A stretch of DNA of 64,000 bases from assembly GCF_015482775.1 (NCBI RefSeq), contig NZ_CP058214.1, positions 124,001-188,000 on the forward strand, written 5' to 3'. The position numbers and the translations under genes were made by a program. The notes under the pieces were generated by a model. That model was not told where the DNA came from and did no database searches. It saw only the letters and a program-made list of their open reading frames with translations. Every line of letters starts with the position of its first letter. The stretch's first letter is position 1. Below are positions 1 through 10,260 of the stretch, in pieces. Origin of the DNA: Kaustia mangrovi. GTDB taxonomy: Bacteria > Pseudomonadota > Alphaproteobacteria > Rhizobiales > Im1.

Positions 1-362
1 TAGGCGACGACCTTCGGCGGCTGGTCCTCGCCATTCTTGGGATAGACATAGCGCGGCGAGATCGAGAAGCCGGAGGTCTGGATGTCCTTGTCCGCGATCT
101 TCTGGCCCTTGAGCGTCTCCATGACGCCATTCATGGCCTCGGTGTTCGCGCTGAGCGCCTCGCGTGCGGTCTTGGCCTCCTCCTCGACGCCGATGGTGAC
201 GATGGCGGTGTCGGGCTCTGCGGAAACCTCGCCGGTGCCGGTCAGCGTCATGAGTCGCGGCGGCGTCCGGTCCTCGGCGTGGAGAGCGCCGACGGGCGTG
301 GCGGCCATAACGGCAGCCACCGCGGCGGCGGCAGTCCAGGGTGCAAGCGCGATGCGCGACAT
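1..362 (-). CDS. SIMPL-domain (DUF541) exported protein, 5' part only
   Basis: Reading leftward from an ATG at 362, the frame stays open to the window edge (120 codons), so the C-terminal half is missing. It starts with a hydrophobic, alanine-rich signal peptide ending near ALHA. The mature part opens with LMTLTGTGEVSAEPDTAIV and then GVEEEAKTAREALSANTEAM, the typical beginning of SIMPL/DUF541 proteins: a TGxGxVxAxPD strand followed by a long helix. Members are periplasmic or outer-membrane associated; some are linked to oxidative stress, but the molecular role is unsettled. The tRNA-Met gene upstream points the opposite way. Confidence 0.8.
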   Translation of the reverse strand, partial: MSRIALAPWTAAAAVAAVMAATPVGALHAEDRTPPRLMTLTGTGEVSAEPDTAIVTIGVEEEAKTAREALSANTEAMNGVMETLKGQKIADKDIQTSGFSISPRYVYPKNGEDQPPKVVA

Positions 363-554
363 TTCTCGTCCTCCGACTCGTCTCGTTCAGGGTTGCAAAG
401 GCTCGACCTTGCGCGCGATTGCGTCAACAGTGCGGCGCCCATGATCCACAATCCCCGTAACGTCATGATTGCAGAACGCGCCGATCTGGTATAGCTCCGC
501 AACGGGAAGGCGCCACGCGGAGACACAGACCGCACCCCGCGCCGCTCGCGCGCC

Positions 555-631
555 GGGCCCGTAGCTCAATTGGTTAGAGCTGACGGCTCATAACCGTCTG
601 GTTGCAGGTTCGAGTCCTGCCGGGCCCACCA
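555..631 (+). tRNA. tRNA-Met (anticodon CAU)
   Basis: The 77-nt gene folds as a complete cloverleaf. The 7-bp acceptor stem pairs GGGCCCG with CGGGCCC. The anticodon stem GACGG/CCGTC closes the loop CTCATAA, giving anticodon CAU. The T arm is GCAGG-TTCGAGT-CCTGC, and the 3' CCA is encoded. The perfect G1-C72 pair excludes an initiator tRNA, which has a 1-72 mismatch. A tRNA-Ile2 whose C34 is modified to lysidine shares this anticodon, but the body looks like alphaproteobacterial elongator tRNA-Met. Confidence 0.95.
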
Positions 632-700
632 GCGCGCCGTTCCGAAATCGCTTCAGACGCGCTCTGTCCTGCCCGGTGGCGGGACGTCCGGAGACGAAAG

Positions 701-731
701 AGCCCGCATGGCCGGACAGGCCATGCGGGCT
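701..731 (-). terminator. Intrinsic terminator of the autotransporter gene
   Basis: A perfect 13-bp inverted repeat (AGCCCGCATGGCC and its complement) with a 5-nt loop lies 27 bases past the autotransporter stop. On the minus strand the stem is followed by CTTTCG, a short T-containing tract, which fits termination of leftward transcription. Confidence 0.75.
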
Positions 732-758
732 CTGTGTGCGTCGTCTGGCCCGTCCAGA

Positions 759-3700
759 TTACCAGACGACGGTCAGGCCGGCCTTCGCGTCCCAGGACTC
801 CATGCCGCTGTTGTCGAGGGCGTGGTTGTAGCTGCCCACGGCGAACAGCGAGACGCTCTCGGTCACAAAGGCGGAGCCGCCGATGCCGATCTCGCCCCAG
901 GTGCCCGAGAGCGGGGAGGAGACGGAAGCGGGATGGTTGCCGTCGAGCGTGGTGAACGTCGTGTCGGGATCGTTGAGGAACTGGTTCCAGACATTCACCC
1001 GGAGCCAGGCCGTCGACGGCAGCGGACGGCCGTCGGAGGTCGTCTGCCATGTCTTGGCGAGACGGGCGCCGAGCCGGCCGAGAAGGGTGTCCGTATTCTC
1101 GTAGGAAACCCGCCCGTAATCGTCCTTGCCGCCATCCATATGAACATGCTGGTAGGCGAGCTGGGCCTGCGGTTCGAGCACGAGGCCCTCGTCGAGCCGG
1201 ACCGGGTAGCCGGCCTCCAGCGAGGCGATCAGGCCATAGCCGTCGGTGTCGAGCTTCTGGCCGCGTTCGGAATGGGCCTTGGCATCGTAATAGGTGCCCT
1301 GGGCGACCGCGTCGAGATACCAGCCCGTCGCGCCGAAATGGGTCCAGTAGAGGCCGAACGAATAGGCGTCGAGATCGGCGGTGCCCGCCTTGCCGCCATA
1401 CTGCTTGTCGACATCGGCGTCCACATGGCCGACGCCGAGATAGAAGCCGGCATTGTCTCGCGAGCCGTCGCGGCCCTCGCGGCGATAGAGGTCGAGGCCG
1501 GTCTGCACGGCGCCGAAGGTGTAGTCGAACTCCGCGCCGTCATCGACGAAATCGTCGCTCTTGTGCTTGCCGTAGACACCGAGGACGCGGCCCCAGCCGC
1601 CTGAGGCGGCGGCGCCGCCATCCGCCCCGTCCGCCCGGCGCGGCCGCTGGAAGGTCTCGCCGACGCGCTCATGGAGCGTGTCGAGCATGGCGAAGCCGTA
1701 AAGCGTGGCGAGCGAGGGCAGGGCGGAATAGAGCGGCACCTCGTCGCGATAGAGCGGGTCGTCCTCGCCCGGCTTGTGGGAACGCAGATACCAGTCCTGG
1801 TCTCCCGGATCGCCGCCGGTCGTTGCGCGGCCTCCGTAATAGAGCTCGTACTCGTAGGCGCCCGCGGCAAGCCGGTTGGCGAGCGCGAAGGCCTCCGAAT
1901 CGGTCGTCGCCCCGTTGATGGCGTCGACGACGCGGATGCCGTCGCCCGTGGTCAGCGCGCCGAGACCGCCGGCATTGGTGATGTGGAGCGCGGTGTTCCC
2001 GGTGGCGCTGCCGCCGTCGATCACCACGAGGTCGGTCGCCGAGCCGTCGTCGCCAAGCACCGTGTTGAGGTAGATGTCGCCATTGCCGACATAGTCGCCG
2101 CCGATGACGAGCCTGTTGCCGACGCTCTCGCCGCCAAGCTGGATCCGGCCATTATTGGCGAGATCGCCCTCGACGGTGAAGGTGCCGGTCGGGCCGGCCG
2201 ACAGTGCGGCAAGGGCATTGGCGACTGCGATCGTGCCGTTATTGGCGACGTCGCCGACAACGCGGCCATAGCCGCCGAGCGTGGCGCCGGAGGAGACGAG
2301 GACGTCGCCCGCGCCGGACAGCGACGCGCCCGAATGGTCGGCATCGCCCACCACCAGTGCGCCCGCATCCACCCGGGTGCCGCCGTCATGGCTGTTGTCG
2401 CCGTTGAGGATCAGCGTGCCGCCGCCCTTCTTGACGAAGCCGCCGGTCCCGGTGAGGCCCTGGGAGAGGGTGGAGGTGAAGCCCTGCGTGTCAAAGATAC
2501 CGCCACCGTCCATGAGCGTGATGTCGCGGTCCGCCGACAGGTCGAAGCTTGCATCGAAGCGCAGCGCGCCGCCATCGAAGACGAGGGCGCCGTTAGATGC
2601 GCCGAGCGCGTTGTCCGCGCCGACCGCGATGGTGCCCTCGTTGAAATAGGTGCCACCGGAATAGGTGTTGCCCGAGGCCGCCGTCGGGTCGAGCGTCAGG
2701 ACGCCGGCGCCCGTCTTCTCAACCGCACCGGTGCCGGCGATCTGGCCCGTATAGGTGCCGTCGTCGGGCTGGGTGAAGCGCACGAGGCCGTCATTGTTGA
2801 CGTCCGGGCCGCCGAGCGTGGTGAGTGGCAGGCTCTGGGCGCGCGCTTCCATGATGCCGTCGGCGTTCACCACGACCTTGCCGTTGAAGTCGGTATTGTC
2901 GCCGGTGAGCGCGAGCGTGCCATTGTCCACGGTGACGATGGTGAAGCCCTTGAGCGTACCGGTGGCCGTCCACTTGCCCGCGCCCGTCTTGAGCAGGGTC
3001 TCGAAGTTGGAAATGTCGCCGGCAAGGATGTCGGAGGAACCGTCCGCGCCATTCAGCGTCAGGTCGTCCGTGCCACCGCCGCCGTCGATGTCGCCGGTCA
3101 CAAGCGAGTTGGCGAAGAACTCCAGCTCGTCGTCGCCGTCGGCGAAACGCAGATGGCCGTGGACCTCCGCGCCGGTGCGGTTCTTGAAGACGATGCCGGT
3201 GGAATTGTCCTGTGCGCCGAACACATTGGCGTCGCCGCCATTCTTGGCTGTGGAGATGACGCCGAAATTGTCGACTTCGTTCTTGCCGGTCCCGTCGGCG
3301 CCCGGCCAGTTCTCGAACCAGATCGCGGCGTTGTTCTCCGCGTGGATCGTGCCATGGTTTTCTATCTTGTTGCCGAAGCCGTGGACATTTACGGCTTCCA
3401 CATTGCTCTTCGGGCCCTCGGAGAGAACTTGCGCACCTTCGCCGACATAGAGCGTTCCGTTGCCCTCGAACTCGATGGTGTTGGCGCCGGTACCGAAATT
3501 GCCGTTGCTGGTGGTGACATTGTTGCGCACGGTTGCGCCGTCCTCGACGGTGATCGTGGCGCCGTTTCCGAGGCTGATCGCATTGGCATTGCCGGCGGAG
3601 ATCTCCGCGCCCGTCTCGACCGTCACCGTCCGGTCGTCGTCGCCCTGGCCGGTGCCGACCGTGGCGGTGTAGGGGTTGGGGCTGGATGTGTTGCAGGTCG

Positions 3701-3878
3701 TCGTGTCGCCCGCCGTCGTGCAGTCCGCCCGGGCGGGCCCGGCGACGAGCACGGCGGGAAGCAAAGCCGTTGAGGCCAGAAGGGCCGGGAACAGCCTGCG
3801 GAAACTGCGATTCCGCATCGGCGTGCCGTCTTGCAGGCAACGCCTTCCGTGTCCGGAAGAACCGGATCTCTCTACCAT
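759..3878 (-). CDS. Autotransporter outer-membrane beta-barrel protein (type Va)
   Basis: This is a protein of 1039 residues. The N-terminus (residues 1-50) holds a basic stretch and then a signal peptide beginning MRNRSFRRLFPALLAS and ending GPARA, followed by a short Cys-containing segment with CTTAGDTTTC. The passenger (about residues 55-720) is rich in Gly, Asn, Asp and Thr. It contains passenger-associated repeats such as GTLILNGDNSHDGGTRVDAG and TYSGGTYFNEGTIAVG, which form beta-helix rungs. The last 270-280 residues, from about GGWGRVLGVYGKHKSDDF to the terminal TVVW, form the translocator barrel. The start at 3878 was chosen because GGGGGA lies 7 bases upstream; the inner ATG at 3818 has no ribosome site. 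The passenger shows no protease triad I can recognise, so its ligand is unknown. The upstream region is strikingly AT-rich. Confidence 0.88.
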   Translation of the reverse strand: MVERSGSSGHGRRCLQDGTPMRNRSFRRLFPALLASTALLPAVLVAGPARADCTTAGDTTTCNTSSPNPYTATVGTGQGDDDRTVTVETGAEISAGNANAISLGNGATITVEDGATVRNNVTTSNGNFGTGANTIEFEGNGTLYVGEGAQVLSEGPKSNVEAVNVHGFGNKIENHGTIHAENNAAIWFENWPGADGTGKNEVDNFGVISTAKNGGDANVFGAQDNSTGIVFKNRTGAEVHGHLRFADGDDELEFFANSLVTGDIDGGGGTDDLTLNGADGSSDILAGDISNFETLLKTGAGKWTATGTLKGFTIVTVDNGTLALTGDNTDFNGKVVVNADGIMEARAQSLPLTTLGGPDVNNDGLVRFTQPDDGTYTGQIAGTGAVEKTGAGVLTLDPTAASGNTYSGGTYFNEGTIAVGADNALGASNGALVFDGGALRFDASFDLSADRDITLMDGGGIFDTQGFTSTLSQGLTGTGGFVKKGGGTLILNGDNSHDGGTRVDAGALVVGDADHSGASLSGAGDVLVSSGATLGGYGRVVGDVANNGTIAVANALAALSAGPTGTFTVEGDLANNGRIQLGGESVGNRLVIGGDYVGNGDIYLNTVLGDDGSATDLVVIDGGSATGNTALHITNAGGLGALTTGDGIRVVDAINGATTDSEAFALANRLAAGAYEYELYYGGRATTGGDPGDQDWYLRSHKPGEDDPLYRDEVPLYSALPSLATLYGFAMLDTLHERVGETFQRPRRADGADGGAAASGGWGRVLGVYGKHKSDDFVDDGAEFDYTFGAVQTGLDLYRREGRDGSRDNAGFYLGVGHVDADVDKQYGGKAGTADLDAYSFGLYWTHFGATGWYLDAVAQGTYYDAKAHSERGQKLDTDGYGLIASLEAGYPVRLDEGLVLEPQAQLAYQHVHMDGGKDDYGRVSYENTDTLLGRLGARLAKTWQTTSDGRPLPSTAWLRVNVWNQFLNDPDTTFTTLDGNHPASVSSPLSGTWGEIGIGGSAFVTESVSLFAVGSYNHALDNSGMESWDAKAGLTVVW

Positions 3879-4063
3879 GTTGTAATCCCCCATTGGCGTG
3901 AAGCGCGTCGGCTTCGGCAAAAACATCGCTGTCCCGGCAAAGTGCGGTTGCCGGGCACGATTCGTGCGCTCGATGTGATGAGGGGGATTTGGTCCTAAGG
4001 GTTGTGAAAATACAATAATAATTTTAATTATCTGTATGCGCCATAATAACGGCTGGGTATGGT

Positions 4064-4951
4064 TTAACCCCAAAAGGAAGAGCTGGGAAGTCCCGGAATC
4101 CCTACGTCCAGAGCGAAAATTCCGCCGGCCTGGGGCTGACGCTCCGCGGTTCCTGGCGTGATGTTTTCGCTGATGGAGGTGACGAACAGCGTCCTTAGGT
4201 CGCGCCCCCCGAAGGCGATCTTGGTAGGCTTCTCCACAGGCATGTCGATCGTGCAGTCGACACGGCCATCCGGCGTGATCCGTACGAGCTGCCAGCCGCT
4301 CACGCCCGCCATCCAGTAGCAGCCATCCGCGTCGACCGTGCCGCCATCGGGCCGGCCGCGCACCTGCCGGGTATCGAAGAAGACGCGCTTGCCGGTCGGC
4401 GTGCCGGTGTCGATGTCGTAGTCATAGGCCCAGACGGTGCGGATATCGGGATGGCTGTCGGAGACATACATGACGCGTCCGTCGGGCGAGAAGGCGAGGC
4501 CGTTCTGCACAAAAAAGCCGTCCATGACACGCGTCGTCCGGCGGTCGGTGTCGAGCCGGTAGAGGGCGCCTTCGGCACATTCGCGCGCGCCCTCTATCGG
4601 CATGGTCCCCGCCCAGAAGCGCCCGGCGGGATCGGTCGTGCCGTCATTGAAGCGATTGCCGGGCCTGTCGGGTTCGGGATCGCTCCAGAACGCCGTCTTG
4701 CCCGTCGCCGGGTCGAAGCTGTGCCAGCCATTGGCAAGCGCGAGGACGAGCCCGCCGCGCGAGCGCAGGGCGAAGCAGCCGAGCGGGCAGGGGAAGTCCC
4801 AGCTCTCGTTCGTGCCGCTTGCGGGATCGAACCGGTTGAGCCGGCCTGCCGAGATATCCGTCCACCACAGACGCTGCTCGGTCTGCGACCACAATGCGGC
4901 CTCTCCGAGCCGGGCCCTGGCGTCCAGTATGCAGTCCGCGCGCGGCGTCAT
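4064..4951 (-). CDS. SMP-30/gluconolactonase-family lactonase
   Basis: The 295-residue protein is a six-bladed beta-propeller of the SMP-30/LRE family. The N-terminal RLGEAALW carries the metal-ligand Glu, FNDGTTDPAGRFWAGTM a conserved central loop, QNGLAFSPDG the Asn ligand, and YVSDSHPD the Asp ligand. In oxidative uronate pathways, such enzymes open the aldarolactone made by uronate dehydrogenase. Both that dehydrogenase and KDG dehydratase are neighbours, so an aldarolactonase role is inferred. The ATG is 5 bases past the stop of the KDG dehydratase gene, so the two are co-transcribed. Gluconolactonase or arabinonolactonase activity is the main alternative. Confidence 0.82.
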   Translation of the reverse strand: MTPRADCILDARARLGEAALWSQTEQRLWWTDISAGRLNRFDPASGTNESWDFPCPLGCFALRSRGGLVLALANGWHSFDPATGKTAFWSDPEPDRPGNRFNDGTTDPAGRFWAGTMPIEGARECAEGALYRLDTDRRTTRVMDGFFVQNGLAFSPDGRVMYVSDSHPDIRTVWAYDYDIDTGTPTGKRVFFDTRQVRGRPDGGTVDADGCYWMAGVSGWQLVRITPDGRVDCTIDMPVEKPTKIAFGGRDLRTLFVTSISENITPGTAERQPQAGGIFALDVGIPGLPSSSFWG

Positions 4952-4956
4952 GGGCG

Positions 4957-6697
<1,741 letters not shown>

Positions 6698-6771
6698 GTC
6701 CTGCTGCCGGTCGCCTTGATCTCCACCCAAAGTTCCATGATCATATGACAGGATCGCCTTGCCACAAAGTT

Positions 6772-6788
6772 ATCGTATGAATTATGGT
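6772..6788. promoter_or_regulatory. Second operator-like site upstream of gntR and the TRAP relic
   Basis: The sequence ATCGTATGAATTATGGT resembles the reverse complement of the palindrome at 5901-5916 at 13 of 17 positions. It lies 75 bases upstream of the gntR start and 39 bases before the TRAP-transporter remnant. It could therefore control both gntR and the rightward transcript that now reads into udh. A further short palindromic run, CATGATCATATG, is at 6736-6747. Confidence 0.5.
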
Positions 6789-6826
6789 GGCCGAACGAGA
6801 ATGACAAGACCGGTTCGACCAGCGGC

Positions 6827-7030
6827 ATGATCCTGATGATGAAGCTGGGCCTGGGGCTGTGCACGCCGCCGGTCGGTGCCTGCCTGTTCGTCGGATGCGT
6901 CATCGGCCAGACCCCCATCGCGCAAGCGCTGAGGTCGATCTGGCCGTTCTATCTTGCGATCCTGCTTGCGCTTATGCTGACGACCTTCGTTCCTGCAATC
7001 CCGCTGGCATTGCCGTCGCGTCCCGGATAG
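6827..7030 (+). pseudogene. Remnant of a TRAP transporter large permease (DctM/SiaM) C-terminus
   Basis: The 67-codon frame matches only the last part of DctM-type proteins: LGLGLCTPPVGACLFVGCVI (the conserved GLxTPPVG motif), then IAQALRSIWPFYLAILLAL and the terminal hydrophobic helix ending with LALPS. The intact protein has about 430 residues and twelve or more helices, so at least 80 percent is missing. Codons before the ATG show no similarity, so this is a deletion, not a frameshift. The other two TRAP genes (binding protein DctP, small permease DctQ) are also absent. The stop is 52 bases before udh. The locus probably once imported a uronate or aldarate. Confidence 0.75.
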
Positions 7031-7082
7031 CGGCGGGCCGGCAGAGGCCAGACACTCCGACCGTCCCGAAGGAGGGCAATCC

Positions 7083-7880
7083 ATGCACAAGCTGCTGATC
7101 ACGGGCGCAGCCGGCGGCCTCGGCCGAATGCTGCGCGAGAACCTCGCAGGCATCTATCCGGAGCTCAGGCTCTCCGACATCGCGCCGCTCGATCCCGCGG
7201 GCGAGGGCGAGGAGACCGTGACGTGCGATCTCGGCGACTACGACGCGGTGATGGATCTCGTCTCCGGCTGCGACGGCATCGTCCATCTGGGCGGCATCTC
7301 GATGGAGAACAGTTTCGAGGCGATCCTCAACGCCAATCTGCGCGGCACCTATCACATCTTCGAGGCCGCGCGCCGGCACGGACGCCCGCGCATCCTGTTT
7401 GCGAGCTCCAACCACACGATCGGCTTCCACGAGCGTACCGAGCGGCTCGACGGCGAGAGCCCGTACCGGCCAGACAGCCTCTACGGCCTGTCGAAATGCT
7501 ATGGCGAGCTGGTCGCGCGCTACTATTACGACAAGTTCGGCGTGGAGAGCCTGTCGGTCAGGATCGGATCGTGCTTTCCCGAACCGCGGGACCGGCGCAT
7601 GCTTGCGACCTGGCTTTCCGGCAATGATTTCTGCCGCATGATCGAGGTCGCGTTCGCTGCGCCGAAGCTTGGCTGCACCATGCTCTACGGCGCCTCCGCC
7701 AACAAGGAGCAATGGTGGGACAACGGTCATGCCGCCTTCCTCGGCTGGACGCCGGAGGAGACCGCGGAGGTCTATCGCGACAGGGTGGAGGCGGCCACGC
7801 CGACGCCCGATCCGAACGATCCGGCCGTGATCTTCCAGGGCGGGGCCTTCGCCGCGGCCGGCCATTTCGAAGACGAATGA
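7083..7880 (+). CDS. udh: Uronate dehydrogenase (NAD-dependent)
   Basis: The 265-residue protein has the length of characterised uronate dehydrogenases. It is a short-chain/extended SDR: the Rossmann motif GAAGGLGR is at residues 8-15, SSNHTIGF lies near the substrate site, and the catalytic Y134xxxK138 is in YGLSK. The motif VRIGSCFPEPRDRRMLATWL is typical of the family. It oxidises D-glucuronate or D-galacturonate to the aldarolactone. AAGGAGGG precedes the ATG. It is followed 40 bases on by the semialdehyde dehydrogenase, and across the regulator lie the lactonase and KDG dehydratase. Only the aldarate dehydratase step is not encoded here. Confidence 0.9.
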   Translation: MHKLLITGAAGGLGRMLRENLAGIYPELRLSDIAPLDPAGEGEETVTCDLGDYDAVMDLVSGCDGIVHLGGISMENSFEAILNANLRGTYHIFEAARRHGRPRILFASSNHTIGFHERTERLDGESPYRPDSLYGLSKCYGELVARYYYDKFGVESLSVRIGSCFPEPRDRRMLATWLSGNDFCRMIEVAFAAPKLGCTMLYGASANKEQWWDNGHAAFLGWTPEETAEVYRDRVEAATPTPDPNDPAVIFQGGAFAAAGHFEDE

Positions 7881-7920
7881 GACACCCAAGAACCGGGACA
7901 GACAGGGACGGACCGACGAC

Positions 7921-9360
7921 ATGAGCGAACTGCATCACAATCTGATCGGCGGCGAGTGGACGGACGGCGACGACGTCATCGCCAATATCAATCCGTCGAA
8001 CACCGATGACGTGGTCGGCGAATATGCCCGCGCCTCCGAGGCCGATGCCGCCCGCGCCATCGCTGCCGCCAGGGACGCCGCGCCGGCCTGGGCACAGTCC
8101 GGCCCGCAGCAGCGCCACGACATCCTGAAGGCGGCCTCCGACGAGATCATGACACGCAGGGAGGAACTCGGACGGCTGCTTGCGCGCGAGGAGGGCAAGA
8201 CGCTGCCCGAAGGTATCGGCGAGGCGGCGCGCGCCGGCCAGATCTTCGGCTTCTTCGCTGGCGAGTGCCTGCGCCAGGCGGGCGACAAGATCGCCTCGGT
8301 TCGCCCCGGCGTCGATGTGGAAATCACCCGGGAACCGGTCGGCGCGGTCGGCATCATCACGCCATGGAACTTCCCCATCGCCATTCCCGCCTGGAAGATC
8401 GCGCCGGCGCTCGCCTATGGCAACACCGTCGTCTTCAAACCCGCAGAGCTCGTGCCGGGCTGCGCCTGGGCACTGGTCGACATCCTCAAGCGGGCCGGCC
8501 TGCCGGACGGTGTCCTGAACCTCGTCATGGGCCGCGGCTCCGTCGTCGGCCAGGCGATGCTGGACAGCCCCGATATCGACGCCATCACCTTCACGGGCTC
8601 GGTGGCGACCGGAAAGAGCGTCGCGGCGGCGTGCGCGGAGCATATGCGCAAGGTGCAGCTCGAGATGGGTGGCAAGAACCCGCTCGTCGTGCTCGACGAT
8701 GCCGCTCTCGACACGGCGGTGGAGTGTGCGGTGAACGGCGCCTTCTTCTCCACCGGCCAGCGCTGCACGGCCTCCTCGCGCCTGATCGTGGCGGACGGCA
8801 TTCACGACCGCTTCGTCGCCGCCGTGACCGAGCGCCTGAAGGGGCTCGTCGTGGACGACGCGCTGAAGGAGGGCACCCATATCGGCCCGGTGGTGGACGA
8901 GAACCAGCTCTCCCAGGACGAGCGCTACCTCGCCATCGGGCGCGAGGAGGGCGCGACGCTCGCCTGGGGCGGCGAACGGCTCAACCGCGACACGCCGGGC
9001 TTCTATCTCCAGCCCGCGCTGTTCACCGAGACGTCGAACGACATGCGCATCAACCGCGAGGAGATCTTCGGGCCCGTCGCCTCGGTGGTCCGGGTGAAGG
9101 ACTACGACGAAGCGCTCGCGGTCGCCAACGACACGGCCTTCGGGCTGTCCGCCGGGATCTGCACGGCGAGCCTCAAGCACGCCTCGCATTTCAAGCGCAA
9201 TTCTGAGGCCGGCATGGTGATGGTGAACCTGCCGACGGCGGGCGTCGACTACCATGTGCCCTTCGGCGGCCGGAAGGGGTCGAGCTACGGCCCGCGCGAG
9301 CAGGGGCGCTACGCGGCGGAGTTCTATACCACCGTCAAGACGGCCTATACGCTGCCCTGA
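7921..9360 (+). CDS. Alpha-ketoglutarate semialdehyde dehydrogenase (aldehyde dehydrogenase family)
   Basis: The 479-residue protein shows the full aldehyde dehydrogenase catalytic set: N150 in TPWNFP, E248 in LEMGGKNP, the nucleophile C282 in FSTGQRCTAS, and EIFGPVASV near the end. In this context it most likely oxidises 2,5-dioxopentanoate (alpha-ketoglutarate semialdehyde), the product of KDG dehydratase, to alpha-ketoglutarate and so closes the oxidative hexuronate route. Succinate-semialdehyde or related aldehyde dehydrogenase activity cannot be excluded from sequence alone. It is the last gene of the rightward udh transcript; palindromic repeats begin 37 bases after the stop. Confidence 0.85.
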   Translation: MSELHHNLIGGEWTDGDDVIANINPSNTDDVVGEYARASEADAARAIAAARDAAPAWAQSGPQQRHDILKAASDEIMTRREELGRLLAREEGKTLPEGIGEAARAGQIFGFFAGECLRQAGDKIASVRPGVDVEITREPVGAVGIITPWNFPIAIPAWKIAPALAYGNTVVFKPAELVPGCAWALVDILKRAGLPDGVLNLVMGRGSVVGQAMLDSPDIDAITFTGSVATGKSVAAACAEHMRKVQLEMGGKNPLVVLDDAALDTAVECAVNGAFFSTGQRCTASSRLIVADGIHDRFVAAVTERLKGLVVDDALKEGTHIGPVVDENQLSQDERYLAIGREEGATLAWGGERLNRDTPGFYLQPALFTETSNDMRINREEIFGPVASVVRVKDYDEALAVANDTAFGLSAGICTASLKHASHFKRNSEAGMVMVNLPTAGVDYHVPFGGRKGSSYGPREQGRYAAEFYTTVKTAYTLP

Positions 9361-9397
9361 GCGGGGAGACGGACGGCGCAAGTCACAAATACACAAC

Positions 9398-9617
9398 GTC
9401 GTCCCGGGGGCTTGGTCCCGGGATCCAGTGGCCACTCGATTGGCATGTTGCACGGATTACCCGTCATCCCCGCGAAAGCGGGGATCCATGTTCCTGACGC
9501 CGCTCTTGGATTCCCGCTTTCGCGGGAATGACGAAGAGAGGGGGGCTTAAGGAGTGGAGTGGGGCGCCTGCACCGGCAGACATGCCACTGGGTCCCGGGA
9601 CCAAGCCCCGGGACGAC
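9398..9617. repeat. Nested intergenic inverted repeats
   Basis: The outer arms (9398-9432 and 9584-9617, about 34 nt) are near-perfect inverted copies of a sequence containing GGCTTGGTCCCGGGA. Inside them are a second pair (9462-9488 and 9507-9533, 27 nt, two mismatches) built on CCCGCGAAAGCGGG. This looks like two families of REP-like palindromes, one inserted inside the other, as is common between genes in Hyphomicrobiales. No coding frame in the block looks real. Confidence 0.8.
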
Positions 9618-9682
9618 ATCTAGCCTGGCGTTTCAGCTTCTGCCATGCCCGTCCGCGGGCCATGGACATTTTGAACCGGACA

Positions 9683-9771
9683 GCGGTGGGCTTGACCCGG
9701 GCATCCATGCAGTCTCCGCACTTGCCGGGATGTGAGACGGATTGCCGGATCAAGCCGGGCAATGACGAGGG
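9683..9771. repeat. REP-like elements before the ars operon
   Basis: Two related short motifs, GGGCTTGACCCGGGCATCC and, in the opposite sense, a segment ending CAAGCCGGGCAATGACGA, lie about 50 bases apart. They resemble the dispersed GGGCTTGACCCGGGCAT palindromes of alphaproteobacteria but are less perfect than the block at 9398-9617. The stretch 9618-9807 holds no plausible gene. Confidence 0.5.
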
Positions 9772-9807
9772 GGCGGGAGCTCTTTCCACTCGACCGCTCC
9801 GTCAATA

Positions 9808-9879
9808 ATACGATATTCGTCGAATAGTCGTTGACAGGCAGCGTCGTTCAGCATAACGATACGACTATCGTCGAACTAT
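9808..9879 (+). promoter_or_regulatory. ars promoter with two ArsR operator copies
   Basis: Two similar imperfect palindromes, ATACGATATTCGTCGAATAG (9808-9827) and ATACGACTATCGTCGAACTA (9859-9878), flank a consensus -35 box TTGACA at 9831-9836. A weak -10 (TAACGA, 9854-9859) follows at 17-base spacing. Sites overlapping both ends of the promoter fit repression by the ArsR encoded directly downstream and release by arsenite. Confidence 0.75.
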
Positions 9880-9882
9880 GGG

Positions 9883-10260
9883 ATGAACGGGATGGACACG
9901 GCGCATGTGATAGAGGCCCTCGGGGCGCTGGCCCACGAGCATCGCCTCGCGATCTACCGGATGCTGGTGGAGGCGGGGCCCGACGGGCTGTCGGCCGGCA
10001 TGATCGCGGACCGGCTCGGCGTGCCGCCATCCTCGCTGACCTTCCATACCCGCGCGCTTGTCCAGGCGGGCCTTGCGACGCAGCGCCGGGTCAGCCGGCA
10101 GATCATCTACGCCGCCGACTTCGCCGCCATGAACGGCCTTGTCGGCTATCTCACCGAAAACTGCTGCGGCCAGGGGGCCGCCTGCAACCCCGGCTGCGAT
10201 CCGGCACGCCCTGCCGTGACGGAGGATGCGGCCAGCCCAACCAATCGGAGATCGGCATGA
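9883..10260 (+). CDS. arsR: ArsR-family arsenic-responsive repressor
   Basis: The 125-residue winged-helix protein has an ArsR fold: ALAHEHRLAIYRMLVEAG, then the recognition helix region LGVPPSSLTFHTRALVQAGL and the wing QRRVSRQIIYAAD. Arsenite-binding cysteines are not in helix alpha-3 but at the C-terminus, in CCGQGAACNPGC, as in the ArsR group whose As(III) site is formed by C-terminal Cys pairs. The ATG at 9883 directly follows the second operator; an in-frame ATG at 9892 is an alternative, and neither has a strong ribosome site. The stop overlaps the arsI start by ATGA. Confidence 0.92.
   Translation: MNGMDTAHVIEALGALAHEHRLAIYRMLVEAGPDGLSAGMIADRLGVPPSSLTFHTRALVQAGLATQRRVSRQIIYAADFAAMNGLVGYLTENCCGQGAACNPGCDPARPAVTEDAASPTNRRSA

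Noticed and set aside
1671-3773. Plus-strand open frame of 700 codons opposite the autotransporter
   Set aside because: It is antisense to a well-supported autotransporter, has no domain pattern and results from high-GC codon bias.
9398-9771. Possible CRISPR array in the repeated region
   Set aside because: The units are inverted, of unequal spacing and few in number; no regular direct repeats with spacers and no cas genes.
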